From Bacteroidales bacterium UBA1711 (lineage in GTDB: Bacteria; Bacteroidota; Bacteroidia; Bacteroidales; P3): a stretch of DNA of 25,038 bases. Below are positions 23,901 to 25,038 of the stretch, in pieces. Position 1 is the first letter of the stretch. The number at the start of each line of letters is the position of its first letter. A model generated the notes under the pieces. The model was not told where the DNA came from and did no database searches. It saw only the letters and a program-made list of their open reading frames with translations. Both the position numbers and the translations under genes were made by a program. The DNA lies in assembly GCA_002317325.1 (NCBI GenBank), contig DCJB01000110.1:1-25038 (forward strand), written 5' to 3'.

Positions 23901-25038
23901 GCGACTCGCTGACCACCGTCAGCGTGACCGTCCGCCACAGCAACCACAGCTACGCCACCGCCAACGTCTGCGACCAGTACCCCTGGCACGGGGTCAGCTA
24001 CACCTCTTCCAACAGCGACTTGCGCCATCTGAACCCCGGCGCCAACGCCCAGCATTGCGACAGCACCGAACACCTCAACCTCACCATCCGCCGCAGCACC
24101 AGCAGCACGCTCTCGCAGAACGTGTGCGACTCGTTCTACTGGAGCGACGCGCACACTACCTACTACTCCTCCTGCACCCCGACCGCCACCATTCCCAACG
24201 CCGCGGGCTGCGACAGCAATATGACCCTCCGCCTGACGGTGAGGCACAGCACCGACTCGCTGCTTGTGGCCCACGGGTGCGACAAGTACAGATGGAAGGG
24301 GGTGAACTATATCAACGACACCGCTTTTGACTGGCACACGACTAATGTCGCGGGCTGCGACAGCACCGTCCACTTCAACCTCATCATGGACGCTTCCAAG
24401 TATGTCCATGACACCTTCAGCCGCTGCGACAGCGCCCGATGGCACGGCACGCTCTACACCGCCAGCAACAACACGGCTTTCTACCGCACAGTCAGCGTGG
24501 CGGGCTGCGACAGTATCGAGTACCTCCACCTGACCATTAACCGCTCCACGACCACCCGCCCCGCCGTCGCCTCCTGCGACAGCTATGCGTGGCAGGACAC
24601 CCTGTTCCGCCACAGCGGGAACGCCTACCGGCGACTCGCCACGACGAAGGGCTGCGATAGCAACGTATATATCAACGTTACAATATATCGGAGCGACAGC
24701 AGCACGGTGGATGTCCAAAACCACTGCGACTCATACACCTGGCCCAACAACGGCGTGACCTATACCTCCAGCGTGCGCGGCGTGCGCGACACGCTGGCCA
24801 CCTCCAAGGGGTGCGACAGCATCATCACGCTCAACCTCACCATCCGACACAGCACCTCGTTCACCGACGTGCGCGACGTGTGCGACACCCTCGTGTGGCA
24901 CGGCACGGCATACACCGCCAGCACCACCACGCCCACTTTCGACACCGTCAACGCGGCGGGGTGCGACTCGCTGACCACGCTCCACCTCACCGTCCGCCAC
25001 AGCACTTCGCGCACCGATGCCGCCGACGTGTGCGACAC
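20924..25038 (+). CDS. Giant secreted surface protein made of Cys-paired CDSYTW/GCDS modules (3' end outside window)
   Basis: One frame stays open from the ATG at 20924 to the window edge (at least 1371 codons). Residues 1 to about 27 are a signal peptide (MKRIKPFQLLLALALWLF, then NAAMSQ), and about 45 residues of linker follow. The rest is a string of modules of 47-64 residues. Each opens with [AV]CDSYTW, continues with Thr/Ser/Tyr-rich sequence and closes with NAAGCDSxxTLxLTVRHS. I count one degenerate first module, 24 complete ones, and a 25th starting at the edge. Each module has two cysteines, probably disulfide-bonded. The same motif is widespread in large Bacteroidota surface or T9SS-secreted proteins, often with a C-terminal sorting domain; that end is not visible here. 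Likely role: adhesin or cell-surface stalk. Antisense frames up to 890 codons here are shadows. Confidence 0.9.
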   Translation, partial: MKRIKPFQLLLALALWLFGGVNAAMSQDIIDLNIRPLSAGLQNSGGQGGPRIDTNYFDPGNSTWYTTVYDTVCDRFSMTDDDGYHEFRTPGSGSYQFYFYTRQGFDSLVTVYFFIKTSTGHLLTQTACDSFLWVLNHTTYYVSGDYNYSHTDKTNVQGCDSVEILRLSVFHSHSVETSDTACNSYNWGRGFSHLTTSGDYVKRLQTNPGGCDSTITLHLTIYYSDTVTDVQNVCDSYTWNGTTYTSSTTVVRTFQNIHTCDSVVTLALTVRHRSFAPDETRSVCDRYVWHGSTYTVSGTYSDTLFGGNRQGCDSISRLNLTIRRSNSYTLVDQACDSYTWDVSNFGGGGTYTRGVYTASTTAPYPTATVTNRANCDSVITLHLTVNYSDHTGSDAANVCDSIVWNGSTYRTTGNYPYATYTTKGCDSTCTLHLTVRNSTVGTHAVTACDQYTWRVANADLTNPRTRGSYTTGNSTDTAMVVNAVGCDSTVRLRLTVNHKSFGTDTQTACDSYTWTNGTTYTASTNTPRDTHTNAAGCDSIVTLNLTIRHSTHAAESVTRCDSYTWHGTPYTASGIYTYDYTNAAGCPSTDTLHLTINHSAATVQTETACDRYTWINGITYTASTTSPTHMLHTIHGCDSVVNLHLTVNHSSSASFADTACEGSTYHWQGANYTVSGFYHQTRPNAAGCDSNMTLALLFISHNSYTTTATSCDSYRWNGRDYYSSTTDTVWLTNKWGCDSLDVLCLTVHHSHPFTDSHSPCDSLRWIDGNLYTADNHTATKMLRTTEGCDSLVTLDLTLRHSTSGIDAVEACDQYAWHGTTYTSSTTTPTFRTTNAAGCDSTATLHLTIYRRNLSGTVNANVCDSYTWHDSTYSQTPATPPTYSTTTVHGCDSICTLYLTVRHNSNAAFAATACDSYIWNNHGSSQTYTATGTYTHAYNSTSNCPSVDTLHLTVHYKNLGGYGSGDACDSVVWGDSTYYATGVYRYPTHTVHGCDSLTTVSVTVRHSNHSYATANVCDQYPWHGVSYTSSNSDLRHLNPGANAQHCDSTEHLNLTIRRSTSSTLSQNVCDSFYWSDAHTTYYSSCTPTATIPNAAGCDSNMTLRLTVRHSTDSLLVAHGCDKYRWKGVNYINDTAFDWHTTNVAGCDSTVHFNLIMDASKYVHDTFSRCDSARWHGTLYTASNNTAFYRTVSVAGCDSIEYLHLTINRSTTTRPAVASCDSYAWQDTLFRHSGNAYRRLATTKGCDSNVYINVTIYRSDSSTVDVQNHCDSYTWPNNGVTYTSSVRGVRDTLATSKGCDSIITLNLTIRHSTSFTDVRDVCDTLVWHGTAYTASTTTPTFDTVNAAGCDSLTTLHLTVRHSTSRTDAADVCD
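21134..25038 (+). repeat. Array of about 25 diverged CDSYTW/GCDS modules
   Basis: Modules recur about every 145-190 nt. Conserved points are Cys-Asp-Ser plus Trp at the opening and Gly-Cys-Asp-Ser plus LxLT at the end. The first copy (from about 21134) is degenerate, with GFDS instead of GCDS and Met for Trp. Two copies (ending near 22700 and 23775) read CPS instead of CDS, and both are then followed by Asp-Thr-Leu-His-Leu-Thr. Copies differ a lot in their middle segments, so this is an old array rather than a recent expansion. Confidence 0.9.

Noticed and set aside
22052..24724. An 890-codon open frame on the minus strand
   Set aside because: It lies opposite the in-frame module array. Its low-complexity Val/Gly/Ala sequence is the mirror of the repeated Cys-Asp-Ser/Thr codons. 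The plus-strand frame has a signal peptide, Shine-Dalgarno and conserved modules.

Overview
The window looks like a chromosomal segment from a Bacteroidota bacterium, most likely of the order Bacteroidales. This rests on several signs: start regions with the Bacteroides-type -7 box TAnnTTTG and few Shine-Dalgarno sequences; a GlnRS/PheT pair of the Bacteroidota style; small SPII lipoproteins; a DUF4412-like periplasmic protein; a caspase-like secreted protein; and a giant surface protein built from the 'CDSYTW...GCDS..TL.LT' module common in Bacteroidota adhesins. Most of the window is GC-rich. A stretch at about 11,060-12,650 is visibly poorer in G+C. No tRNA, rRNA, transposase, integrase or CRISPR array was found.

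Layout, left half (all genes on the minus strand). At 1-2034 lies a compact envelope operon, read from 2034 down. It holds two tiny Cys-rich lipoproteins, then a five-helix MauE/DoxX-type membrane protein with a C-terminal CPYC thioredoxin domain, then a third Cys-rich mini-lipoprotein, and finally a lipocalin-like lipoprotein cut by the window edge. The mini-lipoproteins share one cysteine spacing pattern, and two junctions use 4-nt ATGA overlaps. I regard this cluster as the best candidate for an undescribed system. Next come ftsK (2178-4646) and a DUF4412-like periplasmic protein (4747-5472), separated by a perfect 14-bp hairpin. After a gene-poor gap (5473-6209) there is a secreted caspase-fold protein whose catalytic cysteine position is serine (6210-7922), and a secreted two-domain M16 zinc protease (8122-10965).

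Layout, right half (plus strand). An AT-richer two-gene cassette (11532-12623) encodes a small three-helix membrane protein and a membrane-anchored protein with an S24/LexA-like fold; it ends in a clear terminator. A housekeeping cluster follows: glnS, a GT-C type membrane glycosyltransferase, pheT, an unknown 139-141-residue protein, and an rluB-type pseudouridine synthase with a long RG-rich N-terminal extension carrying three in-frame 60-bp repeats. This cluster ends in a strong terminator. From 20924 to the window edge one open frame encodes a secreted repeat protein with a degenerate first module and 24 further complete modules. Its upstream region carries a canonical G-quadruplex motif.

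Three intergenic arrays of 7-bp tandem repeats (352-390, 6151-6206, 20613-20640) are scattered through the window. Two begin immediately after a stop codon and share the same GTGRRNN heptad.
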